Shown in pieces: positions 6,537 through 14,037 of a DNA stretch of 39,223 bases. How positions within the stretch are numbered: position 1 is the stretch's first letter; the number at the start of each line of letters is the position of its first letter. The stretch is taken from NCBI GenBank assembly GCA_018335585.1, contig JAGXRZ010000046.1, forward strand, positions 75,832-115,054, written 5' to 3'. The stretch comes from Selenomonadales bacterium. Its GTDB lineage: Bacteria > Bacillota > UBA994. The notes below the pieces were generated by a model. The model searched no databases. It was not told the origin of the DNA and was given only the letters and a program-made list of their open reading frames with translations. A program made the position numbers and the translations under genes.

Positions 6537-7799
6537 TTGAGCGATCAACTCGTAGCTATTCTGGTTTTTGCCGTTACATTTCTTTTGTTTATTCTAAACC
6601 GCGATCGGGCGCTCTTTTATGTATGGGGCGGTAGCCTAGTGCTCCTCGCGCTCGGGGTTATAACTGCTCATGACGCTTGGCAGGCCATTAACTGGAACGT
6701 GCTCGGCATCTTCTTTGGCACGATGATTCTTGCCGAGTTATTCGTCCTATCGCAAGCCCCGGCTTATCTAGCCGCAAAAATGGTAAATGCAGCAGGGAGT
6801 GCTGCAGTTGCCCTCTTAGCCATCGTGGCTTTTGCCGGCGTTCTTTCCGCCTTTATCGAAAATGTAGCCACGGTCTTTATTGCCGCTCCTCTGGCCTTTG
6901 AAACGGCAAAGCGAGTTAAGGTCTCCCCCGTACCGGTGCTCATAGCGGTCGCTATCGCCTCAAACCTGCAAGGCGTAGCTACCATGATTGGCGACTCGCC
7001 TAGTATGTTGCTGGCGACAGCCGCGCGCATGACCTTTGCGGACTTCTTCTGGATGCAAGGGAGGCCCGGCATTTTCTTCGCCGTGCAGCTTGGAGCCATC
7101 GCGGCCGGCGCCATTATGTTCTTGTTCTTTCGCGGTGCGGAGGGCAGAGTCGGCAAGAAGACGCCGCCTAAAGTCACTTCTTGGACGCCGGCACTACTTA
7201 TTGTCTTGCTCGTACTTACGCTCGCAGCATCATCCTTTATCCCCGAGCGTCCGGATGCGCTACCGGGCCTCATTACGGCCTCATTTGGCGTAGTAGCCCT
7301 CCTCTGGAACTCCCGCCGGGAGCTGTTTGCCATGGAGCTGACTAAACTAGACTGGCAGACATTCTTTTTGCTCGCCGGCTTATTTGTGCTGATAAGTGGG
7401 CTTAGCGTGTCAGGCGTCGTGGCTACCGTTGCGGACTACATGAGTGCTTTTGCCGGACACTCGGTACTTACCGCCTTCGTGCTGATTGTGCTAGTCTCGG
7501 TGGCCGTCTCCGCCTTTGTCGACAACATCCCTTACACGATTGCCATGCTCCCGGTTGTCGGTCTATTAGCCGAACGCATGGGGGTTAGTCCCCTGCCACT
7601 TCTGTTTGCCCTCGTGCTAAGCACAAGTCTTGGCGGCAATATTACGCCCATTGGCGCGTCGGCGAACGTCGTGGCCGTGGGCATGCTTAAGCGCCATGGC
7701 TACAAAGTATCTTTCTTTGAGTTCTTTAGAATCGGCTTCCCCGTCACGGTAGCCGCCGTAACCTTAGGCACGCTGTTTATTTGGTTTGTCTGGATGTAG
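6537..7799 (+). CDS. ArsB/NhaD-type ion permease under Mn2+ riboswitch control; candidate manganese exporter
   Basis: This integral membrane protein belongs to the ion-transporter superfamily (ArsB/NhaD/CitMHS type, Pfam CitMHS-like). It has about 11-12 hydrophobic helices in two inverted halves, each with the re-entrant signature: FIENVATVFIAAPL in the first half, FVDNIPYTIAMLPV in the second, plus SLGGNITPIGASANVVAVGM near the C-terminus. Family members move arsenite, Na+/H+ or carboxylates. Because its leader is a yybP-ykoY riboswitch, Mn2+ efflux is the best-supported role here, by inference. The TTG at 6537 has GGAGGTG nine bases upstream and is preferred to the longer frame from 6519, giving 420 residues. 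It appears monocistronic, facing the end of the ger operon with an 8-base gap. Confidence 0.88.
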   Translation: MSDQLVAILVFAVTFLLFILNRDRALFYVWGGSLVLLALGVITAHDAWQAINWNVLGIFFGTMILAELFVLSQAPAYLAAKMVNAAGSAAVALLAIVAFAGVLSAFIENVATVFIAAPLAFETAKRVKVSPVPVLIAVAIASNLQGVATMIGDSPSMLLATAARMTFADFFWMQGRPGIFFAVQLGAIAAGAIMFLFFRGAEGRVGKKTPPKVTSWTPALLIVLLVLTLAASSFIPERPDALPGLITASFGVVALLWNSRRELFAMELTKLDWQTFFLLAGLFVLISGLSVSGVVATVADYMSAFAGHSVLTAFVLIVLVSVAVSAFVDNIPYTIAMLPVVGLLAERMGVSPLPLLFALVLSTSLGGNITPIGASANVVAVGMLKRHGYKVSFFEFFRIGFPVTVAAVTLGTLFIWFVWM

Positions 7800-7807
7800 G
7801 CCACAGC

Positions 7808-9001
7808 TTACTCCCTGCGCACTGCAAACAGCCGCATCAGCATACTGGTATCTTTGAGTCGGGCCTTAGTATCTACGCTTACGGTCATTTGCCGGTAATG
7901 CTCGCTCCAACGCGGCTCTAGGTGACTCCATGTTCGCGGTTGGTTGCGGTAAATCATGTTGCCGACACCTAGGCTATCGCTCCCTATCTCCTGCATTAGC
8001 GCAAAGAGCTCTGTTACTTGGGCTGTAACGTATTGCTCCACAACCTCAAGTATCGGCTGCGGCCCTGCTTGGCGCAAGTCGTACCCGGCGCGTGTCTCGG
8101 TGAGGCTCGCGTCAATCTCTATTTTTACCTGTAGCGCTACAGGCCCTTGCGGCGATGCCTCGGGCTTCAATTGCGCCCGAAAGCGCAAAAACTGCAAAGC
8201 CATCGCCCCGCCCGGCGCGGTAGGGTGCGCAATCGACAGGGCGCCCTGTGTCACATCGCCTGAGAGCAAGGTAAGTGCCTGCGTCTGAAACACATCTAAG
8301 TCATGCACCCACCTGTCGCGCACAAACAGCGCGGTGCGCCCGATAGTCACCTCCATCAGCTGCTGCCCCTGTTGACCCGTGCCATCCGCGGGTTGATGGT
8401 CGGCAGCTTCTAAGCGTAAGGGGGCCAGGTCCAAGATAGGTAGCGCTATCTCTCCCCCAAGCCCCGAAAGCGTGTTAACTGCATCGTAGAGCGTGACCAC
8501 GCGCCCTAATGGGAGGCGCCGCATATTCGCCAACAATTCTAAGACGTCCGCCCCCGGCGCCCTCCCTACGCCGGAGCGAGCGCGGAGCACTTCCTGCGCA
8601 CTGCCCGCCGCAACCAATACTGGCACCGAGCCGCGAATCGTTATCTTCCCATGGAGCCCCCCTAACACTGCCCCAATCCCTGCCCGCGCCATTTCTTCGC
8701 CAAATACCACGAAGCCTAAGTGCATCAGGAAAGGTTCCCGCCGAATGTGCGCCGACAGCAGCAGCATAGCCTCGGTCACCGTAGCCGCCTCGACGCTCAA
8801 GACGCGCAAACTAGTCGCACCGGCTGGGCCTGCGTCAGCGCCAACTGCCTGGGGAGGAACTATCTGTGCGGACAGCCTAATTGTCCCGGGCAGCGTGCCG
8901 ACGTCAAGACCAAGACCTGTGACCGGGGCCACTTCAGTGATTTCGTGTAAATCCCAACAGCCTGTCAGTGCAAGGCAGGCCAGACTAATGGCGACGAGCA
9001 A
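7808..9001 (-). CDS. gerAC: Spore germination lipoprotein, Ger(x)C family
   Basis: This is the C subunit of a nutrient germinant receptor, a lipoprotein on the outer face of the spore inner membrane. The N-terminus is a hydrophobic signal ending in a lipobox (LALTGC), followed by WDLHEI, the typical start of mature Ger(x)C proteins. About 380 further residues match the family in length, with GLGLDV near the N-terminus. The TTG at 9001 is the first conventional start, but it lies 24 bases behind the AGGAGG. An in-frame CTG at 9016 is spaced nine bases from AGGAGG and would give a signal peptide beginning LRRLALLV with the expected positive charge, so initiation there is plausible. The start overlaps the end of gerAB, which argues for translational coupling. 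Confidence 0.92.
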   Translation of the reverse strand: MLVAISLACLALTGCWDLHEITEVAPVTGLGLDVGTLPGTIRLSAQIVPPQAVGADAGPAGATSLRVLSVEAATVTEAMLLLSAHIRREPFLMHLGFVVFGEEMARAGIGAVLGGLHGKITIRGSVPVLVAAGSAQEVLRARSGVGRAPGADVLELLANMRRLPLGRVVTLYDAVNTLSGLGGEIALPILDLAPLRLEAADHQPADGTGQQGQQLMEVTIGRTALFVRDRWVHDLDVFQTQALTLLSGDVTQGALSIAHPTAPGGAMALQFLRFRAQLKPEASPQGPVALQVKIEIDASLTETRAGYDLRQAGPQPILEVVEQYVTAQVTELFALMQEIGSDSLGVGNMIYRNQPRTWSHLEPRWSEHYRQMTVSVDTKARLKDTSMLMRLFAVRRE

Positions 9002-10106
9002 CGCGAGCCGACGCAGGTATTTTCGCCTCCTTCCTGCCTCTTAGATAGGCAAACAGACAGACGAGGGGCAAGAAAGCGTACATTAACATGAAGAAGGTAT
9101 TGTCCACCCGGCTAATAGAGGCGACAAGCTCTGTAAAGCTACCGGGCAGAGCAGAGATGACAAGAAACAACACCCCCACCGCGAGGCCCCGAAATGGTTG
9201 CCTAAAGCCACCATAGATGCCGCGCAAGCTTTCCGAGACTAGGACAAACGCTGCAGTCACTTTGACATACGAGAAGATAGCCCACATCGGATAGAGAAGC
9301 CCCTCTAGTCCTTGGAGAAAGAACCCGATGTGTATGACCTGCGTCAGTTCCACCGTCGGATAGACGAAGCTTTCGGTGACGGAGCGCCCGAGCACCCCCA
9401 GAGTAAGCACAACCGTCAAGGAAAGCAGCAAACCGGCCACTGTTATCGCTAGAGCGGCTAACCAGTGCAGGTTCTTGCGCGTATTAACGTACACGCAGGC
9501 GAACAGGGCAAACAAAATGCCCTCCATGACCCACGGCAGGGCGAGCAGCGACGCGTGGGCAATGCGTATGGGCGCTTCGGCGAAGAGAGGCAACAGGTTT
9601 TCGACGCGCACTACACTTAGGGCAATAAGAATGTAGATGGCAATGACAGGTGTGCTAAAGAGCAGCAAAAGCTCGAGCGTGCGCATAAAGACCTCGACAC
9701 CTCTTAGGTCAGTAAGGACAACGAGCAGCAAAAGGGCCACATTAAGTACTACTTGTGGCGTGTCAGGCAAAGCTGTAGCCTGCGTAACCATGCCGCTCTG
9801 GGCTAGGAGCAAACCGCCCAACCAGGCCCAGATAAAGCCTAAGTATAGGAGAAACAACCGCCCGAGCCAGGGGCCTAGCCAAGCATGCACAGCCTGCCCG
9901 AAGTCACCTACCGGAGCACGCGCAACCAACCACATCGCGCTAAATACCCACGGCAGAGCCACGGCAAAAGCCAGGAGTACGGAAAGCCAGCCCGCGGCCC
10001 CCGCCAAGGGCACTACCACTGCCGCCACAGGGAAGAAAACTGTCCCAATCGTCACCAAGAGAATGGCCGCAGCGGCGTGAAAAGGGTTGAGACGGGCGTC
10101 AAGCAT
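8985..10106 (-). CDS. gerAB: Spore germination permease, GerAB family
   Basis: This 373-residue polytopic membrane protein with about ten helices belongs to the spore germination subgroup of the APC superfamily. Recognisable parts are the N-terminal LNPFHAAAAILLVTIG, FVYPTVELTQVIHIGFF and the C-terminal YAFLPLVCLFAYLRGRKEA. In GerA receptors the B subunit binds germinants such as amino acids and works with A and C in the spore inner membrane. The ATG at 10106 has GAGGAGG ten bases upstream. It overlaps gerAA by eight bases and gerAC by 17 or more, as expected for a tightly coupled receptor operon. Confidence 0.94.
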   Translation of the reverse strand: MLDARLNPFHAAAAILLVTIGTVFFPVAAVVVPLAGAAGWLSVLLAFAVALPWVFSAMWLVARAPVGDFGQAVHAWLGPWLGRLFLLYLGFIWAWLGGLLLAQSGMVTQATALPDTPQVVLNVALLLLVVLTDLRGVEVFMRTLELLLLFSTPVIAIYILIALSVVRVENLLPLFAEAPIRIAHASLLALPWVMEGILFALFACVYVNTRKNLHWLAALAITVAGLLLSLTVVLTLGVLGRSVTESFVYPTVELTQVIHIGFFLQGLEGLLYPMWAIFSYVKVTAAFVLVSESLRGIYGGFRQPFRGLAVGVLFLVISALPGSFTELVASISRVDNTFFMLMYAFLPLVCLFAYLRGRKEAKIPASARVARRH

Positions 10107-11649
10107 CGCCGCCAGGCCTCCTCTTAGACAGACTTGGAGTTTTGCCCATGCGCCGCGTATTCTCGGACTGCAGAGTAGGGCGCAGTGGCTGCCACTGCAT
10201 AGGCGCGCGCACGAACACGTCTAGGGCGCCGCGCCAAGCGAAGGGCGAGAGCGGATACATATAAGGGTACCCAAAGGAGCGAAAGGACGAGACCTGCAGC
10301 GCCAGCAAGATAATGCTCCAAGTTGCGCCAAAAAGGCCTAAGGCACTACAAAAGACCAGGACTACGTACTTTATTACGCGTAGCGGACCAAGCAACGCCG
10401 GCGAAGGTTGCGTGAACGTAGCCAGACCGGTCAGGGAGACAATAATAACTTTGCCCGGACTGACAAACCCGGCTTGTACAGCGGCTTGTCCAAGGATAAT
10501 GCCCCCTACTATGCCTAGCGCCTGCCCGACGCGCATAGGCATACGTGTGCTCGCCTCGACGATGATGTCAAAGGCAATGAGTAGCACAATCATCTCTACA
10601 ACTGTCGGGAGAGGCACGCCTTCTCGCGCTGCCTGAATGGAGCGAAATAGAGCCGGCGGCAGAATGGCGTGGTGAAAGCCGACTGCGGCCACCCACAGGC
10701 CGGGTAGGAAAGCAGCAATGATGGTGCCTAGCAGCCTTACGCCACGCAGAAAAGTGGCCACCGCCGGGCGCTCATAGTAGTCCTCTGCCGACTGCAGCGC
10801 TTCCGGCGCAAATGACGGGATAATAAGTGCGCCCGGGTCGCCATCAACAATAACAATAACTCGCCCTTCCAGGAGGGCGGCCACGGCTCTAGGCGGACGC
10901 TCCGTATTGCGCAGAAGTGGCAAGATGGCTAGCGGCGTATCGCAGATAAGGTCGCCTAAGGAGCGCGCGTATAAGTGGTCGATATCTAGCCGCTCGATGC
11001 GTTGCAGAACTTCTTCCACAAGCTTGTCATTCACGATGCCGGCGACATAAAGCACTGCTACCCCTGTAGACGAAACTCGTCCCACGTTTAGGAGCTTGTG
11101 CTTCAAGTTAGGACTAGAGAGGCGCTTGCGGAGTAGTGCCAAGTTGGTGTCTAGCGATTCGGAAAAGCTGTCGTGCGGGCCGATTAAAACGTCTTCGGAG
11201 GCCGCGCGCTCGATGTTGCGCTCGGCAACTTTTGTTGCGTCAAGGATTAGACCCTCGCGGTAACCGTCGCACACCAGGACTGCCTGCCCGCCGGCAATAG
11301 CTTGTGCAAGCTCTAGCGCGGCTCGCGCCATATTGTACCCCGGAACCTCGACTACCGCTTGCGCAAGCACAGCCGGTTCGAGTGGGCATTCGTACCTTTG
11401 GATAGGGCGGATAACGCCTTGGCTAAGGAGCGTGACGTCCACCATGTTCGCAAAGTAGAAGAGCGCCGCGCGGTGATGCCCACGCGAGTAAAGTAGACGC
11501 CACTCTAAGTCGCCCTCCGTGCCGATGAGGCGCTTTAGCGTTTCACAGTCCTCGTCGAGGTTCCCCGTAAGCTCCCCCGGTATAGCCTTACGCGCGTGGC
11601 AAACCAAAGGGCGCGGCTTTCTAAGCAGATTCCGCGCTTTTCTGGCCAA
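10099..11649 (-). CDS. gerAA: Spore germination receptor subunit A, GerA family
   Basis: This is the A subunit of the germinant receptor. A soluble N-terminal region of about 280 residues is followed by a membrane part of four to six helices (about 300-450) with family segments RPAVATFLRG, LPGLWVAAVGFH, GVPLPTVVEM, ASTRMP and GQALGIVGGIILGQAAV. The C-terminal tail is basic. The length of 516 residues is normal. The TTG at 11649 is preceded by GGGGAGG at good spacing. It is the first gene of the gerAA-gerAB-gerAC operon and shows the host forms endospores. Expression would be expected in the forespore, and a weak sigma-G-like promoter lies just upstream. Confidence 0.95.
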   Translation of the reverse strand: MARKARNLLRKPRPLVCHARKAIPGELTGNLDEDCETLKRLIGTEGDLEWRLLYSRGHHRAALFYFANMVDVTLLSQGVIRPIQRYECPLEPAVLAQAVVEVPGYNMARAALELAQAIAGGQAVLVCDGYREGLILDATKVAERNIERAASEDVLIGPHDSFSESLDTNLALLRKRLSSPNLKHKLLNVGRVSSTGVAVLYVAGIVNDKLVEEVLQRIERLDIDHLYARSLGDLICDTPLAILPLLRNTERPPRAVAALLEGRVIVIVDGDPGALIIPSFAPEALQSAEDYYERPAVATFLRGVRLLGTIIAAFLPGLWVAAVGFHHAILPPALFRSIQAAREGVPLPTVVEMIVLLIAFDIIVEASTRMPMRVGQALGIVGGIILGQAAVQAGFVSPGKVIIVSLTGLATFTQPSPALLGPLRVIKYVVLVFCSALGLFGATWSIILLALQVSSFRSFGYPYMYPLSPFAWRGALDVFVRAPMQWQPLRPTLQSENTRRMGKTPSLSKRRPGGDA

Positions 11650-11680
11650 CGGCGGTCACCTCCCCTCCCCCTAGAGGTTA

Positions 11681-11708
11681 GTGTATCTTTTTGGTGGGAG
11701 GGTTATCC
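11681..11708 (-). promoter_or_regulatory. Possible forespore (sigma-G-like) promoter of the gerA operon
   Basis: On the minus strand GGATA (11704-11708) is followed after 16 bases by GATACAC (11681-11687). This resembles the sigma-G pattern (GHATR, 17-18 bases, CATWHTA), but the spacer is short and two -10 positions mismatch. Weak call, made partly because ger operons are known to be forespore-expressed. Confidence 0.3.
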
Positions 11709-11712
11709 ACGC

Positions 11713-11863
11713 GTCTAGTGCTCAGTGCCTAGTGCCCAGTGCTCAGCATAGACGGGGCGCTCCTGGCTGCTGACTCCCAGCACCGCCACGACACCATTCT
11801 ACTAGGCACTGAGCACTAGGCACTGGGCACCTCCCCTCTACCAGGAGCTAGGAGCCAGGAGCC
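11713..11863. repeat. Intergenic heptanucleotide-repeat palindrome C
   Basis: AGTGCYY heptads (11717-11747) face their inverse copies (11800-11830) across a short centre containing GCTCCTGGCTGCTGACTCC. They are followed by GGAGCYA heptads (11840-11863). It lies between the divergent gerA and hydrogenase promoters and leaves about 85 bases to the hydrogenase -35 box. Confidence 0.83.
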
Positions 11864-11949
11864 GACAACCCTCACGTCTCCATTCGTGAAATTCTTCTCA
11901 TGTCATGTGCAATAAATAACTAAAGATGGAGCAGTAGCTTGTCGCGTCC

Positions 11950-11979
11950 TTGGCAAAGTCGTAATTTTAAGATTATACT
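11950..11979 (+). promoter_or_regulatory. Sigma-A promoter of the hydrogenase operon
   Basis: TTGGCA (11950-11955, 5/6 of consensus), an 18-base spacer and TATACT (11974-11979, 5/6 of consensus) sit in an AT-rich island ahead of the first hydrogenase gene. Transcription would begin near 11986. Confidence 0.65.
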
Positions 11980-11990
11980 TTATCGCGAAT

Positions 11991-12010
11991 TTGTGATATT
12001 ATTATCATTA
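11991..12010 (+). promoter_or_regulatory. Rex-like operator overlapping the start of the hydrogenase transcript
   Basis: TTGTGATATTATTATCATTA contains a perfect palindrome (TGATA-TTAT-TATCA) and resembles the NADH-sensing repressor Rex site (TTGTGA...TCACAA), with the left half better than the right. It lies just after the predicted +1 and before the GAGGAGG ribosome binding site, an apt place for repression. Rex control of hydrogenase genes is known in other Firmicutes; here it is inferred. Confidence 0.4.
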
Positions 12011-12024
12011 GAGGAGGTGCGCCG

Positions 12025-13314
12025 GTGTCATATTTCCATTCCGTACGTCTTGACGCGGAGCGCTGCAAGGGCTGCACGAACTGCATTAAGCTCTGCCCTA
12101 CCGAGGCGATTCGCGTGCGCGACGGCAAGGCCGTCATTATGGAAGAGCGCTGCATCGACTGCGGCGAGTGCATCCGCGTGTGCCCAAACAACGCCAAGAG
12201 CGCCTACAGCGACGGGCTGCAAAAACTGCAGCACTTCGCTTACCGCATCGCTTTGCCTGCACCCTCCCTCTACGGGCAGTTTAGGCAGGATATCACCGCT
12301 AGGCAACTGCAGAGCGCGCTTCGTTTAATAGGCTTTGACGATGTTTTTGAGGTTGGCCAAGCGGCAGATTATATCACCTGTGCCCTGCGCAGTTTCCTGC
12401 GCGACAACCCGGAACGGACTTGGATTTCGTCAAGCTGCCCCGCTATCGTGCGCCTAATTCAAGTGAAGTTCCCCGAGCTCTTGCCCCAACTTATGCCGCT
12501 CGACACGCCCATGGAGCTAGCCGCACAGCTTGCCAAGCAGCGCGCTTACGCTAAGTGGGGCCCGCGCGCGCAAGTGGGGGCGTTTTTTATCACACCCTGC
12601 CCGGCCAAGACGACTGCGGTGCATCAGCCCGAAGGCAACCCGTCTCATGTAGACGGCACCATCTCCATTAGCGAAGCGTATGGTGCTTTGCTTAAGGTGC
12701 TGCCTGCCGCGGACGACACATTGCCTGCCCACATGGGGCGCTTCGGAGCGGGCTGGGCACTGCCGGGTGGCGAGACTATTGCCCTGGGTAAGACTCGTTC
12801 CCTGGCCGCAAACGGCGTGCGCGATGTGTCGCACCTGTTTGAGGAGCTTGAACTTGGGCACGTTGACGGCATTGACTTTATCGAAGCGCAAGCCTGCCCG
12901 GGCGGGTGCCTTGGCGGGCCCTTGACGGTAGCCAATTACTTTGTGTCTAGGGTGCGCTTAGAGCGACTGCTGCCCCACCTCCCCTTGGTCGCCACCGAGG
13001 ATTGTGCGCACATCACACCGCTTATCTCATTCACGCAGCCGCTGCGCCCCCGCCCTATTTTGCCGCTTGACAGCGACGTTTCTGCCGCTATTCGCCTGTT
13101 AGAACACCTAGAAGAACTTCTGCAGGGGCTACCACAGCTAGACTGCGGAGCCTGCGGTGCGCCAAGTTGCCGCGCACTCGCCGAGGACATAGTACGTGGG
13201 CTTGCCACCGAGACTGACTGCGTCATTAAGCTGCGGGATAAAGTTAAGCGACTGGCCTTAGAAATGGTGGACTTGGCCACCAAACTACCGCCCGCCATGG
13301 GCAGAGAGGGATAG
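12025..13314 (+). CDS. hydS: Sensory-type [FeFe] hydrogenase-like protein with C-terminal extra Fe-S domain
   Basis: An N-terminal 2x[4Fe-4S] ferredoxin domain (Cys 14/17/20/24 and 43/46/49/53) precedes an H-cluster domain (about 70-340) and a C-terminal four-Cys Fe-S domain (Cys 374, 377, 382 and 399). The H-cluster motifs are altered. Motif 1 reads SSSCP (135-139), so the proton-shuttling Cys of TSCCP is Ser while the next Cys is kept. Motif 2 reads TPCPAK, and motif 3 keeps both Cys (CPGGC, 291-295) but lacks GGGQP. These are traits of the putative sensory groups C/D rather than a high-turnover enzyme. As first gene of the hydABC operon it may sense H2 or redox state; the signalling output is unknown. 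The GTG start has GAGGAGG upstream. No small-subunit tail is present. Confidence 0.85.
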   Translation: MSYFHSVRLDAERCKGCTNCIKLCPTEAIRVRDGKAVIMEERCIDCGECIRVCPNNAKSAYSDGLQKLQHFAYRIALPAPSLYGQFRQDITARQLQSALRLIGFDDVFEVGQAADYITCALRSFLRDNPERTWISSSCPAIVRLIQVKFPELLPQLMPLDTPMELAAQLAKQRAYAKWGPRAQVGAFFITPCPAKTTAVHQPEGNPSHVDGTISISEAYGALLKVLPAADDTLPAHMGRFGAGWALPGGETIALGKTRSLAANGVRDVSHLFEELELGHVDGIDFIEAQACPGGCLGGPLTVANYFVSRVRLERLLPHLPLVATEDCAHITPLISFTQPLRPRPILPLDSDVSAAIRLLEHLEELLQGLPQLDCGACGAPSCRALAEDIVRGLATETDCVIKLRDKVKRLALEMVDLATKLPPAMGREG

Positions 13315-13351
13315 TATATGCCAGACCATTATCGACGCCCTAGACCTCAAG

Positions 13352-13693
13352 GTGCTCACTCCCCTAAAGTCGCCCCCCGTCACAGTAGAGTACGCCTGTG
13401 CGTCCGACTTGTTAAGCAACGTGATGGCCACGTGCCCGGGCCACTGTCTGTGGATTACAGTGCAGTGCCACATCAATGTCGTAGGCGTCGCCTCGTTGCT
13501 TGACGTGCAGGCAGTGGTGCTAGTAGGTGGAGCCGCGCCCGAGCAAGCCGTGCTGAAGAAGGCGCGCGAAGTGGGGGTGACTTTGCTTGCCACCCACGAC
13601 TCCGCGTTTAACCTCTGCGGCAAGCTCTACAACCTAGGCGTCCGCGGCGTAAAAAGACACGAACTGACCTTAAAATCCGGAGGTGTGCTATGA
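13352..13693 (+). CDS. DRTGG-domain protein of the hydrogenase operon, start uncertain
   Basis: The sequence matches the small DRTGG-type proteins found beside [FeFe] hydrogenase genes: VEYACASDLLSNVMA, LWITVQCHINVVGVASLLD, a Val-rich VVLVGGAAP, and FNLCGKLYNLGVRG. The domain is regulatory or nucleotide-binding in other contexts, with no defined activity here. The first conventional start in frame is GTG 13352, yet the frame is open back to the hydS stop, and the upstream codons (QTIIDALDLK) look like the real N-terminus of the domain. The well-placed ATG at 13318 is one base out of frame with it. Hence initiation may use ATA 13316 or ATT 13328, or one base may be extra in this sequence. The stop overlaps the next ATG (ATGA). 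Confidence 0.78.
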   Translation: MLTPLKSPPVTVEYACASDLLSNVMATCPGHCLWITVQCHINVVGVASLLDVQAVVLVGGAAPEQAVLKKAREVGVTLLATHDSAFNLCGKLYNLGVRGVKRHELTLKSGGVL

Positions 13694-14019
13694 AATCGCT
13701 ACAAGAACTAAAGGCCATGCGCGAGCGCATGGGCGAAGGTAAGCAGGTTACCAGAAGTACCGGCACGACCAAGATTACCGTGGCCATGGGCACATGCGGC
13801 ATAGCCGCCGGTGCGCGCAGTGTCCTTTTGGCCATTATGAGCGAGCTCGCACAGACAGGCCATAGCGACACGACTGTCGCGCAAACGGGGTGTCTTGGCA
13901 TGTGCGAGCGGGAACCTTTAGTCGAGGTTGTCCACGACGGACAGACCACGCTATATGCCTATGTTAACGCCGAACGTGCGCGCCAAATCGTGCGCGACCT
14001 AGGCCTGCCGAATGCTTAG
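13690..14019 (+). CDS. Thioredoxin-fold (2Fe-2S) ferredoxin-like protein
   Basis: This small soluble protein of 109 residues resembles the NuoE/Shethna-type thioredoxin-fold ferredoxins. It has GTCGIAAGAR (Cys36) and TGCLGMC (Cys68 and Cys72) followed by EPLVEV. Only three of the four usual ligand Cys are visible, so cluster binding may be altered or lost. Such genes commonly accompany hydABC, and a role in electron transfer or assembly is inferred from that. It is translationally coupled to the DRTGG gene through an ATGA overlap and lies 18 bases before hydC. Confidence 0.82.
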   Translation: MKSLQELKAMRERMGEGKQVTRSTGTTKITVAMGTCGIAAGARSVLLAIMSELAQTGHSDTTVAQTGCLGMCEREPLVEVVHDGQTTLYAYVNAERARQIVRDLGLPNA

Positions 14020-14037
14020 GGAAAAGAGGAAGAGCCG

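Noticed and set aside
6764-7333. 189-residue antisense frame inside the permease gene
   Set aside because: Composition is that of a shadow frame opposite a membrane protein, with no ribosome binding site; the plus-strand protein is clearly the conserved one.
13318-13503. 61-residue frame starting at the well-placed ATG after hydS
   Set aside because: Arg/Pro-rich out-of-frame translation of the DRTGG gene; the ATG itself is kept as part of a finding.
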